A DNA stretch of 64,000 bases from Patiria miniata (taxonomy: Eukaryota; Echinodermata; Asteroidea; Valvatida; Asterinidae). Location: positions 26,277,334 to 26,341,333 of the forward strand of contig NW_024037074.1 in NCBI RefSeq assembly GCF_015706575.1, given 5' to 3'. Positions 11,785 through 24,400 of this stretch are shown one piece after another; the stretch's first letter is position 1, and every line of letters starts with the position of its first letter. Position numbers and translations under genes: made by a program. The notes under the pieces are model-generated. The model made no database searches, had not been told where the DNA came from, and worked only from the letters and a program-made list of their open reading frames with translations.

Positions 11785-12522
11785 TTTATGCAACACCTGA
11801 ATGAATCCTCGTCATCGGATTGGTCAGAGCCTCCAAAAGTGTGACAGTGCAATGGAATTTCTTTTTACCGTGGAATCGAACTTTTTGCGGTGCGGCTGGG
11901 CCGTGGGTTTGGAAGAATATTCAATGACACGTGATCTACGACTAACCAATTAGACGACGGGGATTAATTCAGACGTTGTGTAAAACTCAATAATACTCGG
12001 TGGAATACCAAGTTAGCAATTAATGTGTTCGTCATAATGGTTTCAAAGCTTAAAACCAATCAAAAGCTAGATGTAACAACCACGAAGACGAATGCTTTAA
12101 AAACAAGAAATGCACAGTATTTATTTTAAAGCTTGTCATTATTACACCAAGACGACAAACGGATGACTATTGTTTTATAAGGAGAATAGTTCACCCTTTC
12201 GTATGCTGTGAAAATTTGGAAGCTCGATTGATCTGTGAAATCAAACATATGTCAGAAGATCTTCAGAGAGACGATTCTCATCGGTTATGCACTGCTTTGT
12301 TCTTTGTTTTGTATATAATTTTTGAGGGTGAAATGCTCCTCATCGGAATTCTCCGTTAGACTTAAACTTCGTCACTCGCTTCGTCTGTACTCTTTCAAAA
12401 AGTCCGTTGGAATGAAGTCAAAGTTTCAATGATGAGTGAACTCGCTTCGGTTAACATGTTGAAAGAAAAGGACAAGTGACTGTGATCCACATTTGTTTTA
12501 GTCATTGCCTATTGTGGGGAGT
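11785..12522. other. Intergenic stretch, no gene seen
   Basis: AT-rich, no open frame of note. Sequence next to the palindrome (to about 11890) may be further element sequence, but no partner copy was found. Confidence 0.45.
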
Positions 12523-12798
12523 TAGGTTGGCGTAGTGGTACTTTCCTGGCCTTCCACCGCTGTGACCCGGGTTCGAATCCCGCCTGGGCCAATCTGTTGA
12601 TTGGGTTTTCAGTCCCTACCTGATACTGTGGGTTTTCCCCAGAATATTCTTCTGGGGTTTTCCTCCCACCTCTAAAACTGTAATTGCTTCTCATTGTCTT
12701 CTCTCTCTTGCGAGTTACAGTGCCTATATATATAGGGTGCTTTTGACGAATCTTTGGTTTCATTATACCAGAAATAATTAATAATAACAATAATAAAT
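12523..12798 (+). mobile_element. SINE family 1, full copy (tRNA-derived head)
   Basis: The head carries RNA polymerase III box A (TGGCGTAGTGG, 12528-12538) and box B (GGTTCGAATCC, 12570-12580) at tRNA-like spacing. The body has a hairpin CCCCAG...CTGGGG (12637-12657), TTTTCCTCCCACCTCTAAAA and CAGTGCCTAT, and it ends in an AATAAT-rich tail. A second full copy lies at 22690-22976 in the opposite orientation. The 3' side does not close an acceptor stem, so this is a retroposon and not a working tRNA gene. Confidence 0.88.
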
Positions 12799-13887
12799 CT
12801 GTTCTTAACGTACAAAAGCAGGAAGGAATATTTCAATTCAAAAATGGACTTATCTTTTTTCTGAACTTGGTACATCCAAATTGGAAATGTTACATTTGTT
12901 AACATTTGGACTTTTTACATTGTTTGTCCCAGTACATTGCCAGGCACTGGAAATATGGAAATTTTATCGACAAGGTCACGTGATCACTCTATTGTGTAAT
13001 TAGATAAATTACAATGGAGATGCGTCCGCCCAATGTCATCATAACATTTGCGCGGCGACGTGTTGTTCCTCCTCAGTAAATTACCATGGCATGGCTGTGT
13101 TTAGTGACATGTGAACAATAATGAAAATTGCAAAAAACTGAAGATTAATGCGGCTTGTTTTGTGATGCATATGATAAAAGTGGAGATGTTGGCACTTAAA
13201 AGGTTGTTTTAATATCCAAACGTCACTTAGGAAATTGAGACTGTACTTCAATTTTTGCATTACATTAATTCAAGGGCAAAATATTATCTGGATAGGCCTA
13301 TATATACGTAACCATCGGTACCGTCGTTTCGCACATGATGCAACGTGTTGACTGCACATGACAATAACGTGTACGTAAGTTTGCGAGAAAAATCGCGTTG
13401 TGCTTAAAATGCATGTTATTTCTAAATTACATGTAAAATTGTCATAATATATTTTCAATTATCTCTTAAATCGAAAAAAAGGCAATGCGATCTTAAAGAA
13501 ACAATAGTCTATTGTTTTCTGAAATGCCTAACGAATGTTGAAAGTTTAACTAATATAAAAATGCAAAAGCGTGGTAGCCCTTGGTTGAAAACAAGCTGAA
13601 TTGCTTGTAATAATTGAATTGGTTGCAACAAGCACACTCATATGGTTGGCTTTAATAGTGTTCATTCCTGGAGACTTTATGGTACATGCCAATTATATAC
13701 CGCCACCTATCGACCATTGCTATCTAATTCAAGTTAACTAATTTGAGTTTGGAAGCGAAAAAACAATTGATTTGCCTCTATACTCTGCGATACGCCAATG
13801 GAGTAAAAGAAGGATCTTGTTCCACGTCAAGGCAATACGTGTGTTTTTAGCTACGGGAAAACAGCTCAACAAATCATCATGTCGCTC
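12799..13887. other. Intergenic stretch, no gene seen
   Basis: AT-rich, with no repeat partner found and no frame above about 77 codons. Confidence 0.45.
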
Positions 13888-13924
13888 CGTTAGTCTGTTA
13901 GTTAATTAGTTAGTTACAGCAGTT

Positions 13925-13958
<34 letters not shown>

Positions 13959-14237
13959 AACAAACGTTGACATTGTCTATTGCTCCTACATATTTTGACC
14001 GATTTCAACCAAACTTTGTCAAAAGTATCAGTAGCCCAGCCCCAACATGTCATCGTGACGAAACTGGGGTCAAAGGTCATCATGGGGTCACTGGGATCAA
14101 AAATCTGTTGGTTTTTTTTACTCAACAAAAACAATACTCCTTCCAGAAATTACATGGCACAATCACATGACTCATGCATGAACACAAATTCGTTGGCCCG
14201 CAGCTTCCAAGATATTTCCGATCGAGCTTGTTTATTT
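13888..14237 (+). repeat. (GTTA)n microsatellite plus dispersed repeat, copy 1
   Basis: A tetranucleotide run (GTTA/TTAG, 13888-13958) is followed by a segment from about 14018 that matches 37551-37752 in the same orientation. Shared blocks are GTCAAAAGTATCAGTA, CAGCCCCAACATGTCA, GGTCAAAGGTCATCATGGGG, CTCCTTCCAGAAATTACAT, GACTCATGCATGA and AATTCGTTGGCCCGCAGCTT. The microsatellite-plus-core design resembles Helitron-related 'pearl' elements of molluscs. That placement is inferred. Confidence 0.75.
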
Positions 14238-16574
14238 ATATAACAACAAATCTTTTACCCTCGTACGTAAGTACAGAAATTACACATATTCTACTAATGG
14301 CAAAATAATGAAATTATAATGTACTGTGAGACGGTACTAAAAAAATTGCGAGGTAAATTCACAAATTTTTGTTATTACAGGAGACAGTGGTGTGTGTATA
14401 TGTTAACAGCCTGTGTGAGGTCATAGTCCGGAAAATGGTAATGTCTCGAGGCCAATTCGCCTAATTTGATTCTTCACCAGATCTCCCGCCAAATTGTGGA
14501 CAGGGATACAATTGTGCGCATGACAATTGCCGGGTCAAACAGTTTAATGACACACGGACCAATTAGATTATACATTTTCTCGCGGTATGCGCTGACACTG
14601 GTCGCACCGATACCACGAAATGCATTTGTATATTGATGGCGTGGAGTTTAAGTAGACGATTGCGTATACTTCATTAGCTATGCAAATTTTGCAAGGTTCA
14701 CAAGACGTTATGAGATTTGTATGACAGTCTATGGTTGGAGGAAATATGTGTTGGATTTATTTCACTAGACACTCGTTTTCATTCGGGTTGATATTATTAT
14801 AACGCACTTATGCATGTCAACAAATGGAGATACCGTCCAATTAAAATGGTTTTATTTGTCAGGTCAATAGCGGAAGAAACACCAAGAATGTCTCTGTGTG
14901 TAATGATTTCAAAAGCCACAAATTTATCCCCAGCCTGTTTCAAACTGACGATACCTTTTTAAAATATAATAACGATGCAGAGTATACTGTGGCTGCACGA
15001 AAATGATGATCTTCCAGAACAAAAAGGACCGGAAAATAATTGACTTTCACCCCTCATTGACTTGTAATTTACAATCTAAAGTACTAATTGGTAATTTGTA
15101 ATCCAAACCCCTTATTCATCAGAGAGAGAGAGAGCGGAATAATAAGTATTTGTTCGTGCTGCGCACGAATTTTCAATTAAAGACCGAAGGACTTCCGCAA
15201 AACAACTCCAAGCGTTCATGTATTTCGCGAACCACGACCTAATTCCTGTCCCGAAAGTTTTGTTCCACGTGCCGTGCTGGATTCGAAATCTCTCGCAGTG
15301 GGCAACGCAGCGTGTGAGGGAGGTTGTGATTCGGCGACACAGAGCCAGGCACGCATGACGGGCCCTGCGCACGGTTCCCACGGCCAAGGACACCGAGCGG
15401 GGCTCGGTGCGCCTGTCCCGGCAGCGCCGCCCGGCGCCGCTAGACAGTACCCCGGCAGTGAGGTCCTACCAGACCGTGACCAATTAACCGATTTCCCCCT
15501 CCCCCCTCATTCTTTTCTGGGACGACAGCCTTACTAGGGCCTATACCAAGGGCCTATACCAAGTTTTGAGGAAGGGCAGAGCGGTGGGTGGTGATTTTCC
15601 AATTGTTTGGTGACTATACTGCCGACTTTCTCGTTCGGCTGAAAGAGTAAAGAGTCGCTTGGCGACCACGGGATGAACCCACAGAGTTTGTGATTTGGTC
15701 AAGATTAATTGTACAGTTCGGGATGAACAAGACGACTGCCAATTTGTCAGCGGTAAAGACAGCTGGGTTTGGTTTTCCGCTTCAGATGTTGTCCAACGAT
15801 GTCAGAACTTTTGCCGCCAAAATATAGTCATTCTCATCGCCGTCTTATGTCGCACTCGATCGTTCTTTGTTCTTATAAATGACAATTTTGACATTGTAAC
15901 AACGGTGCTGTTCCTTCGCTTTCAATAAGGTGTTGTTGCAAATTTAAGTTGATTGATTCGCCTTCAAACCCTAGACTAACTTTTCGACAGTAAAGTTAAA
16001 TCGTGTACTCCGTAAACTTTGTCCTTTCCCCTAATTTAAAGAAAAATTGTGAGACCTTCACTTAATGCCGTTTTCTGTGCGCAATCAAATCAACCGCATA
16101 CATCTGGTCATTATTATGAGCGTAGGCGTATGTTTTAATACGATTCTACCTTCAACCCTTTTTTGCTATAGCTTTTTTTCTAGCTTAGAATAGAAATTTG
16201 TTTAGGCCTACGCTTCACCCTATGGGCAGCTTTCTTTAAAATCTGGATTGAAAATCTCGAGCTGATTCATAACTATAAGAAAATTGGCCCTTCGAGAAAA
16301 AAATGTCAACAGAGGGGCAAGTTGAACAATTCATTTTCTTACTTTAATCAACTGCTAAAGTGATTTTTATTTTCAAATCCATGCAGGTAGTAATGATTTA
16401 AACCTCGACTGTGCAGTCTGTCACGGTGTTTTGATGGTTGGAGAAGCTTCACTTAGGCCTATGTACTGTCCTGGTTTCTAAATTATCACAACATCACTAC
16501 GGAAAAATAAACATATAAACATTTTTCATATAATAAAATCTACCAAAGCAGAACTTATATTTTTAAGAGGTTAA
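14238..16574. other. Intergenic stretch with a GC-rich island
   Basis: (AG)7 at about 15121-15134; a CpG-rich patch at about 15270-15480; a direct duplication of GGGCCTATACCAA at 15538 and 15550. No gene is supported. Confidence 0.5.
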
Positions 16575-16632
16575 GATCTTTTATTTTATTTTTATTTGTT
16601 TTTATTTATTTATTTTTTCTTAGGGGGGGGGG
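16575..16632 (+). repeat. TTTTA/TTTA-rich run ending in G10
   Basis: Degenerate TTTTA then TTTA repeats run into about 10 G (16623-16632). The same order (TTTTA units, T run, G run) recurs at 29190-29241, suggesting a shared repeat type or a shared slippage history. Confidence 0.7.
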
Positions 16633-16937
16633 CAACTTTTTAAGTGACCAATTAAATATGAATGCAAAAACACTACGATTTAACAATAAGAAATTGGTTT
16701 TTAAACTAACTGCAATATCAGAAATATGTAACCTAATTCATGCAAAGAAAATTTTACAATTTTACATTTTATTATCAACGAGAAGATAACACATATTTCC
16801 GTCGACATTCTTTAGAAAGAAAAAAAGGAGATTTTTTAGGGCTTCTCCCAAACAGAATCTCAGTACAATGGAGCATAATAGGTTTGTTGCATTGTAACAT
16901 TATACACAATCAATTTAGAAGTGATTTAATTTTAGTT

Positions 16938-16950
16938 GGGGGGGGGGGGG
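16938..16950 (+). repeat. G13 homopolymer
   Basis: Uninterrupted G run in an AT-rich background, followed by CTTCTGCC. No other element boundary was recognised. Confidence 0.9.
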
Positions 16951-19900
16951 CTTCTGCCAAACTCCCAGGCCTTTCAGAACTGGGAAAAGGGAAAGCCGGC
17001 TTGCAGCCATTTGGAGCCAGTTATTGTTTTTAGGTCAACTATAAGGAAGAGGTTATCCCGCAACGTGACACCACTGGCACAATTCGCGCCCTTTATTTCC
17101 CGCCAGAACTTCCCCACCATGCGAGGAGTCGTGCATGCAAACGACCAGATTTTTTTTCAGGACTACAATACTTCTGTGCGGGAGAAAAAAAGCAAGATGC
17201 ATGGTCACAAAATATGGCTCGTAAAATGTTTGAGAATATCTCGAAACCCACGGATGGAGAACAATTGAAGGAGCACGTGACTTAGACACGTGTGCCAACA
17301 TTATGTGCTACCTTTTCATAGAAAGAAACAACAAAATGTATTCATATATTCATTGTTCATAAGGCTGTACCAATACAGAACAGTTATACATTGCACCCGA
17401 TTTATCACAAACTTTAAGATTTATAACTGAATGCACAACTTCAAAAGCCATCGAAGTCCATGTAAATGTGTAGGTTTTTTTTCAAGTTAGGCACAAAAAT
17501 CCCATATAATTCGAAGTGGGGAAAAAGCGATATTTTATCACAAGGAAGTCATCAAAACCTTCCACGTGTTTTTGCTATTTTAATTTTTCTTTATTTAGGT
17601 TATGGACGTTATAGTAATTCTCTACACATCCGTTGGTGGCGTTTTGCCAAATTCCTGTCCTTATACATTTCCAGATCCCTTTATGCTGGTAGAGGGATTT
17701 TCTGGAGTTTATACAAACGGATGGTTCGGGTTAAACCAAGTATTATGGGGAAACCTATAGACTTATGCCTATGAACCCCCCCCCCCCCCCCCCCCCACCA
17801 AAAAAATGTAAATATTGTTTGAAGCTTTTTAAGTCCATTGGTCACATAACATTGGTTAATTTTGTCAAATAATCCAAATTTAAAGTTGTTTAAAATAAGG
17901 GAAATACCGAAGTGCACGCATGTGCTTAATTTAATGTCCTATGAAACATCCACACCTGGTACAAATGGGTTTGATATTAAGGACATTTTCATATTTCGAA
18001 AATAGTACAGACTACTTCAAACAGAACATATGTATAATTTTCCAACTGAACCGTCGAAATACAACCTAAAAAGTTTGGAATACGTAAGCTTAAAATTAGT
18101 TAAACATAAAGTTTTAAAACAAGAAGTTTAAAATGTTCTCCACTTGACTTTTCAGGTACAACACACTGTTATTATTGTCTGAGGTATGTTATCTTAGTAT
18201 TGCTCAGTATATATGATATGCTAAAATTTAAATTTTTGCTTGACTGTTGTGAATTTGTTTTTGCCGTGGATGGATACAAACCACAACTATGGAGTGTAAG
18301 AGTATCCGTATATAGACTTAAGCTTATATATTCAAAATATCATGAACATCGCTTCTTTTATATAAGGATCTTATATATTTGCTTATTATTTTCACGACGA
18401 TAAATGCGATTCATTCTGTGCCTCATACTAAACCTATAGAAGAATCTGTTCTCTTCTAATGGTATCAAATCTAATAGGCCAAAGTAGGGCCTACACAAAA
18501 ATGCATTTTGATAAAATAAGGACACTTCAATGTATTGAACGTTTGCCCTTCATTGAGGTACAATTAAATTCTTTAAATTTAAATCACCCATAAGGCAAAA
18601 TTTTGTTCAAAAATCCAGAACACTATTTTTTTTTATTGTAAACAGAAACTACAGTTCTATTCTGACTGCTGCGGTTAATGAGCTATCAATCTTATGAATT
18701 TTTCGTGTTCTGGTTATGAATGTTTTGTTCTTATTTGGGCACTGGATTATTAATAAAACTTGCTTCAACGAAAATACCATTATGTAAAAGAGTTAAAAGG
18801 CATCGGTCTTCATATGAGATATTTGCTAAACAGGAACTAAATGTGGTTGATGCTTTGGCAATGGTTTGATTGCATTAGTCTTAACATGGTACATTCTGCA
18901 TAGAGCTTCAGCCCCAGTTTACGTTACACACATGCAGTTAGAGGCAGCTACATTTTTAAATATGCATTACATAAAGGCCGTCTCAATGCCCGCATATCAT
19001 CTTCCGCATAACCAAACAATAGTAGTTGGGGCACCATATTGCATGATGGAATAATGATAATACATGCAATAATAGTTCAGTAACGATCGGCTCATTCATG
19101 AACCGTGGCAGTGAACTCGCCATAACCTGGCACTTGACAAATACACATAGGCGTATGGGCAAACAGTAAACGGCGCGCAACATTTGCCCCAGATACCGTG
19201 GCCTGCATTGAGTATGCAATGAACGTAGTCAAATTCAACCCTCTTAAAAAAAGACAACAGTGGTACAATGCTTATATCGTGACTTGCCTCACCTTTGAAC
19301 GGGAGATGTCAGCTGGTGGGTACCCCCCTTAGGTTCGGTTCGGGGGGATCGGGGTCGCTGGTGGCAAGTCGCTGAGGTACCTCTCTTCCGCGGTGGTACG
19401 TCTCACACAGCGCGTCGAGTCAAATGTCGGCGGGGCAGGAGGTGCCTTGGCACGGTATGCAAGCCCTGGCTAACACGCTGTGCTCTCCGAGTTCTGCGAC
19501 TCCTGTCCGCTGCCCCCTAAAAAAATCCCTGGCACCGCGTGTGTTTTTTTCGTGGGTCTCTTGCTGACGACGGCGTTGTTCCGTGGGAATTCAGCGGCCT
19601 AAAGATGCGAGCCCTGAGTTGCTCCGTCCTCACGGTGTGTCGCGGTGCCGAACTTTGCCAAGACTCGCTTGCTCCCCAAGAAACCCGGCCGCTAATACAG
19701 TGCACTAACTCGCACGATGGCGCGCCGTGTGCCGGTTTTTGACTCCGGTGCAAGGAATGTCTGCGCACTTTTGACCCCCGACCCCCAGCACATTAATAAA
19801 TGCACGGCGGAATCACAGGCGCGCAGGTTTTTTTTTATTGTGTATTTTATACACTGAGTATATCATGTCATATATATAATATGTGGTGTGTGGTGTGGGG

Positions 19901-21299
19901 CATAGGAAACTGTGTATCAGCCATGCCTTCGACTTCAACTCATCTGAACCATCCCCCTGGCGCATTCGCCTATCACAACCTGTCATGGGCGGGTCTTGCA
20001 CGTCCACCGACCCGGCTGCACCACAACCCGACACCGCTCTTAATTATTTATGTTAATTAAAATATTATTTTTTTCTTCGTTTTGTCCAATGGGCTGGGAC
20101 AACACTGACACGCTGTCATCTTTGTTGATTTTCTGGACGACCGCTGATGGCTAATTTGTCCCCTACCGGTTTTGCGGTTGGTCGGTAGTTGTGTGGCGGG
20201 TGTGACGCGGTAGGGGTGGGTGATGCCAGGGAACAGGGAGTAGAGGGCCAGGGGAGAGAAGTCACACGGTCGGTCGGGGCGGGGTTCCCCCGTTCCTCAG
20301 CATACAGCCAAGCGCGTGCCAACACGTACCACGGGCCGACGCGTTCCCTGGGCCGGATTGTCGAGGCGGGAAGAGCAATCTATCTCCTTCGTTTGGGACT
20401 GGAAAACGGGTCATGGAATGCGATTTGAAACAGTCAGGCCAAATTGCCGCTGTCATTTTGGTGGCAAAGTCCGCGATTTCTCATCTCCCCACTGACGTGG
20501 CTCACGACTGCCGCGCTAGCCATTATTACTTTTTTGTAAACCTGTAGTTTTTATTTTTACTTGCACCACAAACCAAACCTTGTAAAATACCGGACCACTA
20601 TTTGCATTTACAGTTTAATTTATTTCATTTTTTTCTCAAATAATGGTCGGAAAATGTCCTCGAAAAGGTCGGAGGTTAAAATTAAGGTGTTGCTATACTT
20701 TAACTTTTTCCCTCACTGTTGGTTTTCCGTAATTTCTAAATACTTTTGTGGATGTTATTTCTGTAGGCCTACGCATTTCCACGTAATGCTGTTACCAAAA
20801 CCTAGAATAAAGGGATACTTTTAGAATCCAAAAAAGTGAATTTGAAAATTTGGCATTCGCCTCAGCTTCCGAGTTTTTTTCTTCTATAACTCCAGTTAAA
20901 TTTTGTCAATGGTTTGTACATCAAACAATGCACTGGCACGCTTTAGGTCACAGTGTCAAGTACAGACGTTGTTCTGTTGGTATTCGTTTATTACGAAAGT
21001 GTACATCGTGTCCTCACACACACAAAATCACATTACATCAACAAATTGTATTTAAAAACAAATTCAAATTCAATTTGAAATGGTGTGGTTCGGGTGTTAG
21101 GGCCTATATGCATGACAAAACAAAAGACATATATATGGCACTTTCTTTTGCAGATGTAAAATAGCTTGATTCGGAGCAGAGGGGTTTAAACCTCATCCCA
21201 AAATATGTTCCTGGTAATAACACAAGTGCCAAAAAACGAGATGTTGGGATGATGCACGGTACTCAATCTTAACGTTAAAAGCATGGGCCATTCTTTATG
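16951..21299. other. Intergenic stretch with a C22 tract and GC-rich islands
   Basis: A run of about 22 C lies at 17776-17797. CpG-rich patches occur at about 19290-19760 and 20160-20440, the second GT-rich on the plus strand. Frames of up to about 104 codons match no family and overlap across strands. No second copy of any block was found in the window. Confidence 0.5.
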
Positions 21300-21372
21300 T
21301 TCTGACAATTGCCCAGAAGGACACAGACAGGCAGACAATCGGGAAGACGGACGAACAAACAGACGGGCAGAG
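21300..21372 (+). repeat. Degenerate ACAG/ACGG tetranucleotide run
   Basis: Units such as ACAGACAGGCAGACA, AGACGGACGAACAAACAGACGGGCAGAG form a decayed tetranucleotide microsatellite. It makes a Lys/Arg/Asp/Glu-rich 160-codon frame (21283-21765) that looks protein-like but starts in this run. Confidence 0.55.
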
Positions 21373-22568
21373 AGGGGAATACATTCAAATTCCGATCTAC
21401 GATTACATCACACGAAAGACATCACATATTATGAGGTACAACATCCAAACAATATACAACGGAAAGACAAACAATTAGAATACCGCATATGTGTGGACGA
21501 ACAAGCAAGACTGGGAAGAAAAGATGCAGATCTCGGAAAGGATGCAGAGAGTCTAGTTGGGGAAAAAAACACCAGGAACTATACAGAAAAGGGATTGCGG
21601 AAATGTTGGAGAAAAAGTACAAATAAGCAGAATGGTATAGTCAATAAAGTCCGCGAGATGATTGGCAGCAGACCGGTGTGGAGACAAGGAGGAATACATC
21701 CACGCAAAACAAACATGGAAAGACTTATGCGCGATCTTAACGCCATGATTAATTGTTGGTGTTGACACAAGGACTATGCACGTCACATAAAATGCCATCC
21801 GCGTGGACTTCGGCAGTGTCTCACACTGCCACAATGGATGAGCAAGAAAATAAATACCAAACGGTAAATCACGATTCTATTAATGTTAGGTCCCTGCACG
21901 TGAATTCTTCTGTGTGTTGTTTTGGGCGGGACAAAAAAAACATAAGGGGAAGAGACGCACATGCAGCCTCATTATTGTGTCACTTAAGCAACATGAGTCG
22001 TCAGGGTTCAATGTTCGCAAATTACCGCGATCCCTGGATGGCGTTACGTACAGTCTTCACCGCATTCGGCTCTCATTAGCTGCATACTTGTAATTTTCTG
22101 TTTGGTCATATTCCTAAGTGGTTGCCCGGGTAACCGACCAGGAAAGCATTGCAAAAGCAGGAAAAGATCATTTGTTCTGGAGATTATCGTTGGTGTACAG
22201 TCAGTGTTCATGCATACACTATTGATGGCCCGTCTTGTCTATAGTGCTCTAAACATAAAGGGTATGTACGAGAGTGCTTCAATTTTGAGATGCCTGTTAT
22301 CGGAGAAAAGGGGCCTGGCGAAAATCTAAATTTCAATGTTTCCACAAAAACCAACTCGGTACAATCACAATTTGGAGGAAAGTCGCAGACATGTTTTGAT
22401 AAGCTTCTTTTTATACAATTTTCTCAATGACCTTTCCGTGTTATGAAAACAATCAACAGTTACCCCCAAATAACGGATAAAGCACCCTTAATGTGATGGA
22501 ATTTCAACTAACCTTTTTTGCCATAGATATCACACTTATTTGAAGCACTAAAACGTGGCAATAAAGAT
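21373..22568. other. Intergenic stretch, no gene supported
   Basis: The tail of the 160-codon frame (to 21765) is charged and shows no recognisable domain. Frames at 21753-22079 and 22102-22329 are likewise unrecognised. Confidence 0.4.
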
Positions 22569-22602
22569 CGAATGCAAATTATTACCGAATGCAAATTATT
22601 AC
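22569..22602 (+). repeat. 17-bp perfect tandem pair, each with an ATGCAAAT octamer
   Basis: CGAATGCAAATTATTAC occurs twice with no gap (22569-22585, 22586-22602). Each copy contains ATGCAAAT, the canonical POU/octamer binding sequence. Whether it is a regulatory site or a chance duplication cannot be told from sequence alone. Confidence 0.8.
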
Positions 22603-22689
22603 CTAATTTCCAATTGTTGAATAAAAATTGTTGAGCAAAACATGTGTGTGAAATGGGCATTGTACTCAGTCTCTTTTGTTGAGATTTTA

Positions 22690-22976
22690 TATATTAATTT
22701 TTAATGTTTTTATTTCTCGTCATGAAACCAAGGCTTCCTCAAAAGTGCCCTATAGGCACTGTGGCTCGAAAGCCTGAAGAAACATGTAGAGAGGATACAA
22801 TGAGAAGAAACACAGTTTTAGAGCTGGGAGGAAAACCACAGAACAATATTCTGTGGAAAACCCACGGAATCAGGTAGGGGCTGAAAACACAATCCACATG
22901 TGGTCCGGGCCGGAATCGAACTCGGGCCACAGCGGTAGAAGGCAAGGAAAGTAACCACTGCGCCAATGGCCTAGTC
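22690..22976 (-). mobile_element. SINE family 1, full copy (minus strand)
   Basis: Reverse complemented, it aligns end to end with 12523-12798: box A TTGGCGCAGTGG, box B GAGTTCGATTCC, the hairpin CCACAG...CTGTGG (22836-22856), TTTTCCTCCCAGCTCTAAAACTG, CACAGTGCCTATAGGG, TTTTGAGGAAGCCTTGGTTTC and an A/T-rich tail. The hairpin differs from the other copy by a paired C:G to A:T change. It is non-coding, and its own transcription would depend on the internal pol III boxes. Confidence 0.88.
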
Positions 22977-24002
22977 AAGAAACCTTCAGTTTGGACTGCG
23001 CGGGCTCTTGGAAGCCGTAAATGCTCGAACTACAATGATAAGGCTAACTTCCACTTAAATTTGTTTTTAGTATTCACGCAGTGTTACCGGGACTCGTACT
23101 GAGCCGTAGCCCCATAACCAGTCCTTAACTTCAAACCGTAAGCCAGAAACTGTAAGACTTTCATTGGGCCTCTCATTCTTACTGTTTTGAAATTATATAG
23201 GACCAAAATATTTTCCGTACAAAATGTATATGTATAACCCCTAAATTGTTGACTAAAAGAAAATACCAACACACAATAAGAAAATACTAACACACACTAT
23301 TTTTCGGCCTTGCATTGTAATTTCTTACTCCCTACGTCACGGTCTCCCAAATTAACAACAGACCAAGTAGCTCAGAAATCGATACAGCCGAAACAAAAGT
23401 CACGGAAGAGAATCGACATTATCGTCCCCTCCTTTTCCTATCACGTCGAAAGCAGCGGGAAATTTCAGAGGTGCTGGCGGGCAAATGAGCGCTTGCTCAC
23501 GGCCTCGCTGAGGCGAGACGACACACGACCCACCGCTTTACATCCCACAGACGGCATTACACTGGGGTAACACACACCTATAGGAGACTCATACAATAAC
23601 CCGCTGGTATGTCACATGCTTTTTTAAAAAAAAGCAGTCGTCATATTTGATCAGAAATTGTAGTCGAAATTGACTATAGGCACTTACAGGGTAAGTTGAG
23701 TGCAATTTAAAAAAAATATCGTTAGTGGAATCAAGTCCAAAATCTGTAACGATCACCTTGAATTTTCCATTACGACTAGATTCTGTAGTTGGAAAAGTAG
23801 TCGGTGTTTTCACTTTGTTGTCTTATGATAGTATTTGCTGTTGCAGAACGAGTGGCTCTGATTGGCTAGCTCTCCTAACGACTGATCAGCGAGGAGGAAT
23901 TGTGTGACTGCATGGGTTGAGAAACAAGTGATCGGCGGATTGCACGTGTCGCCTTTTTTCGCGGTTTTTGTGTTCTTAAAAAAGTCATACTTTGTGCATT
24001 TT
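22977..24002. other. Intergenic stretch, no gene seen
   Basis: Small frames only; a near-palindromic T6/A8 run at about 23623-23640. No repeat partner found. Confidence 0.45.
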
Positions 24003-24400
24003 TAAACAATGACCTCAACTGACCCCTTAATGACCTTGGACCTTTCGGAAGAGTTGTCATGAACCCCCACCCAATTAGGATCACTCCATCCAAGTTACAT
24101 TAAAATCCATCAAATTCTGTAGACAATGAAAATTTGGAGTATATTTGAACAATGATCTCTAGTGACCCTTACATGACCTTTGACCTCAGTAATCCAAAAA
24201 AGAATTGTGTCTTCCCACCTAAGAGTGACTGCATCCAAGTTTCATCAAAATCCATCAAAGCATGTAGATGATATACATTTTTTCTCAAGAACTTAACCTC
24301 AACTTTAACATACATATACGGACTTACGGAGATACGGTCATACGGGGATACAGAATCTACGACTGGTAAAGTGTCCCCCAAAACTTCGTTTAGGCCACAC
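24003..24400 (+). mobile_element. Two to three ~143-bp tandem units plus ACGG-rich microsatellite (Helitron-related 'pearl'-like, tentative)
   Basis: ACAATGACCTC at 24006 and ACAATGATCTC at 24149 start two diverged units of about 143 bases. Each contains TGACC-rich text, GATCACTCCATCCAAGTT or its variant, and AAAATCCATCAAA. A third partial unit begins near 24287. After it comes a degenerate run of TACGG/TACGGA (about 24313-24350). A tandem core followed by an ACGG-type microsatellite is the layout of molluscan pearl elements. No Helitron 3' hairpin or CTRR end was confirmed. Confidence 0.6.

Noticed and set aside
12523-12600. tRNA gene candidate
   Set aside because: Box A and box B are present but no acceptor stem closes, and the segment continues into a SINE body shared with other copies.
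21283-21765. 160-codon charged frame on the plus strand
   Set aside because: It begins in a decayed ACAG/ACGG microsatellite and has no recognisable domain, homologous copy or splice context.
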